Assembly (NCBI GenBank): GCA_029948255.1
Contig: JALIZF010001820.1
Span: forward strand, 124,001 to 188,000
Reading direction: 5' to 3'
Length of the DNA: 64,000 nucleotides
Origin: Telmatactis stephensoni
Taxonomy: Eukaryota > Cnidaria > Anthozoa > Actiniaria > Isophelliidae
In this document: positions 62,601 to 64,000 of the stretch, piece after piece
Position numbering within the stretch: the first letter of the stretch is position 1
Layout: every line of letters starts with the position of its first letter
The notes under the pieces: generated by a model
What the model was told of the DNA's origin: nothing
Database searches by the model: none
The model's input: only the letters and a program-made list of their open reading frames with translations
Position numbers and translations under genes: made by a program

Positions 62601-63677
62601 TGAAAGAATCGGTCTAATTTTGAAACGAATTTTTTTTAGGCAAAACCGCAGTTGTACGCAAAACATCATAACGTGTGTGGCCGGTTTTTTCACGCCAAGG
62701 TTTAGACAGGTTTAGCCTGAGAAAACACTACGTCCTTTTGCGGGGCGTCCTCGCAGGAAGACTAGTGAAGTCAGCTTTTCTCAGGCTAAAATGGGTTAAG
62801 CAGGCGATACACGCTGCATTTTTTCTCGCGCTTGCAATGCAATTTTAGGTACATTTTGTTGCGGGAGCGAAATTGCCGAGTGTATCATGTCAGAAAGTTC
62901 AAAAGTTTGAACTTTTCTCCGCAACATTTTAAACATTGCACGCTCGTACTGAATGTTGCAGAGTGATGACAGACGCAGCAATTTTTCTCTGCAACAAAAT
63001 CTAAAATTGCATTACCAGCACGAGAAAAAATTGCAGCGTGTATTGCCGGCGTTAGAATATCTTAACGTTGTGTCTTTATTTTTCCCCCTAGATATTCTGT
63101 TGATGATCCAGCAGGGAAACCCAAATTTAGTTCCGATACTCATGGTAAACTAGGTTCCTATGCAGCAAGGTAAAAAAATCATTTAAAACTGTAAAATTCC
63201 CAATATATAGATCTTCTTTTTTACGAACATGACCGGCCTTACTGTAAGAAACCTTTTTTTTTCGTACCTTCCAAAATTGTTGATTTTTTCGGGGATGGGA
63301 CTAGACGTTCTCCTAAGGAGATGTGCTGTCCACGCCGCCCACTTTCGACATAACGTAGATCTCGTCAAATAGGCTTGCAGATTATACTATTGATGTGGAT
63401 ATCAATTCAAGAGGATTTTCGCTGAGACGATGAGCCCTCCCCTTCGTGTTTTGGTATTATGATCTCATCACTTGAATTCTCTTTGGTTATAGGCTTGCTG
63501 ATTATGATGAAATCGACAGCAAGTCCAGAGAACGATCTCCAAGATACGATCATGATTTGTATGTGGATTTGGATTTTTCTAAGATAACCATACCTTTGCG
63601 TTTTGCTTAATCTCTAATCTTTTTTATGCAGGGACGAAGACTCAATCCACAAATATCCTGTTTCTAGACAACGGCAA
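56683..63677 (+). CDS. Short dystrophin-like protein (WW, EF-hand-like, ZZ), 3' end outside window
   Basis: Links the dystroglycan complex to the cell cortex in known relatives. Exons: 56683-56698 (MPGIE), 56850-56910, 57461-57522, 58177-58251, 58869-59076, 59418-59503, 60238-60317, 61048-61125, 61297-61466, 61641-61680, 61960-62031, 62242-62381, 63092-63169, 63493-63558, 63632-63677; all phases agree and no frame is broken. A WW domain comes first (LPDGWERS...YYIDHET...YWDHP), then [15 protein letters not shown], the two EF-hand-like regions ([25 protein letters not shown]), then the ZZ finger (CNICKM, CLKC, CQEC, HKVGH) and DFAKVMKNK. Order and spacing match the dystrophin/utrophin/DRP2 C-terminus. 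The product starts just before the WW domain, like Dp71-type short forms, but here as a stand-alone gene. The expected C-terminal coiled coil lies beyond 64000. Confidence 0.9.
57648..58005. mobile_element. Inverted-repeat element in dystrophin-like gene intron
   Basis: Left arm ACTACCGTAATCATTGAAG with ACCTGTGAAG; right arm CTTCACAGGT with CACTTCAATGATAATGGTAGT. About 350 bp, non-coding. Confidence 0.75.
58505..58600. repeat. Solo unit of the 76-bp minisatellite
   Basis: CTGACAAACTCTACATTTTT followed by AACCTCCCATAAGCAGA matches the unit tandemly repeated at 46600-47115, 11 kb away. Confidence 0.75.
59735..59980. mobile_element. Fold-back with facing poly-G and poly-C runs
   Basis: AGCAGGGACAGTGGAACAG plus a G run of about 17 on the left faces a C run of about 18 plus CTCTGCTGTCCCTG on the right. 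The strands would form a very stable hairpin. Confidence 0.6.
60758..60932. mobile_element. Fold-back (MITE-like) element with 70-bp arms
   Basis: AATAGACCTAATCAGCTAACG at the left is matched by CGTTAGCTGATTGGGTCTATT at the right, and pairing continues through GTACGTTTCCACCC and CCTCTGGGAAT. Non-coding. Confidence 0.85.
62803..63053. mobile_element. Fold-back element in dystrophin-like gene intron
   Basis: Left GGCGATACACGCTGCA with TTTTTCTCG; right CGAGAAAAAATTGCAGCGTG with TATTGCC. A second small inverted pair, AGCCTGAGAAAA / TTTTCTCAGGCT, lies just before it at 62715-62790. Confidence 0.75.
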
Positions 63678-64000
63678 GTATTCGACTTCAGTTATGTGTC
63701 AGTAAATCTTTTTTTGTTAAATCGCTTAGTGTATTTGAAAGTTCTTATCCTTAGTATGTTAGTAAATTCACAGATAATAATTGTGATTTATTATATTTTG
63801 AAAATAATTCAAGAGTTTTGATTGGCTAAGAGCCACCGGATAAATTACCATAGTCGCCGGCTAGCTGCCCAAATTTGGAGTTATGAAAATGTTGAAAACC
63901 ATTATTCGAAGTTATGACGTAATTTTCTCGAATATGGAAAATTAGCTTGCGGTATGACGTCACGCTAATTTATGCAATTCATGCCAAAAGCGGGAAAACA

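Noticed and set aside
1..64000. CRISPR arrays, operons, or integrated viral genomes
   Set aside because: No regularly spaced direct repeats with unique spacers, no bacterial gene organisation, and no viral replication or capsid frames were seen.

Overview
This window is eukaryotic nuclear DNA, most likely from an anthozoan cnidarian and probably a stony coral. That is inferred from AT-rich DNA, many small phased GT-AG exons, metazoan gene families close to their vertebrate counterparts, and a very high density of short fold-back (MITE-like) elements. No species can be named from the sequence alone. Nothing prokaryotic was seen: no operons, no CRISPR array.

Layout. 1-10304: two related class A GPCR genes in divergent (head-to-head) orientation. 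The left one (minus strand) is cut by the window start; the right one (plus strand) is complete in two exons. 11154-12370 (minus): an unrecognised intronless coding locus with broken reading frames. 12371-16232: no gene, several fold-back elements. 16233-36428 (minus): a very large terminal uridylyltransferase gene (TUT4/TUT7, ZCCHC11/ZCCHC6 family), resolved here into 23 phased exons plus one possible terminal exon. 37005-45785 (plus): a chromatin-reader gene with two KAT6/SAMD1-type winged helices, a double PHD finger and a C-terminal SAMD1-type SAM domain. 50299-50821 (plus): a small single-exon gene whose helical product resembles the N-terminal four-helix bundle of MLKL (HeLo-like). 51963-56524 (minus): MTG1, the mitochondrial ribosome-assembly GTPase, 11 exons and fully intact. 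56683-63677 (plus, running off the window): a short dystrophin-like gene with WW, EF-hand-like and ZZ domains.

Two gene pairs share short divergent promoters: TUT with the winged-helix/PHD/SAM gene (576 bp between start codons) and MTG1 with the dystrophin-like gene (158 bp). Exon coordinates were set by hand from splice consensus, phase and family similarity. All exon lengths agree with their phases except where noted.

The points most worth a second look are: the winged-helix/double-PHD/SAM architecture, which links KAT6 and SAMD1; the stand-alone MLKL-like bundle gene; a U12-type MTG1 intron with apparent GT-AT ends; and several apparent +1 frame breaks inside otherwise conserved exons, which are either assembly indels or true lesions. 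Introns and intergenic DNA are packed with inverted-repeat elements (some nested), a 248-bp near-perfect palindrome, a 76-bp minisatellite, long purine tracts, a tRNA-derived SINE and a relic of LINE reverse transcriptase.
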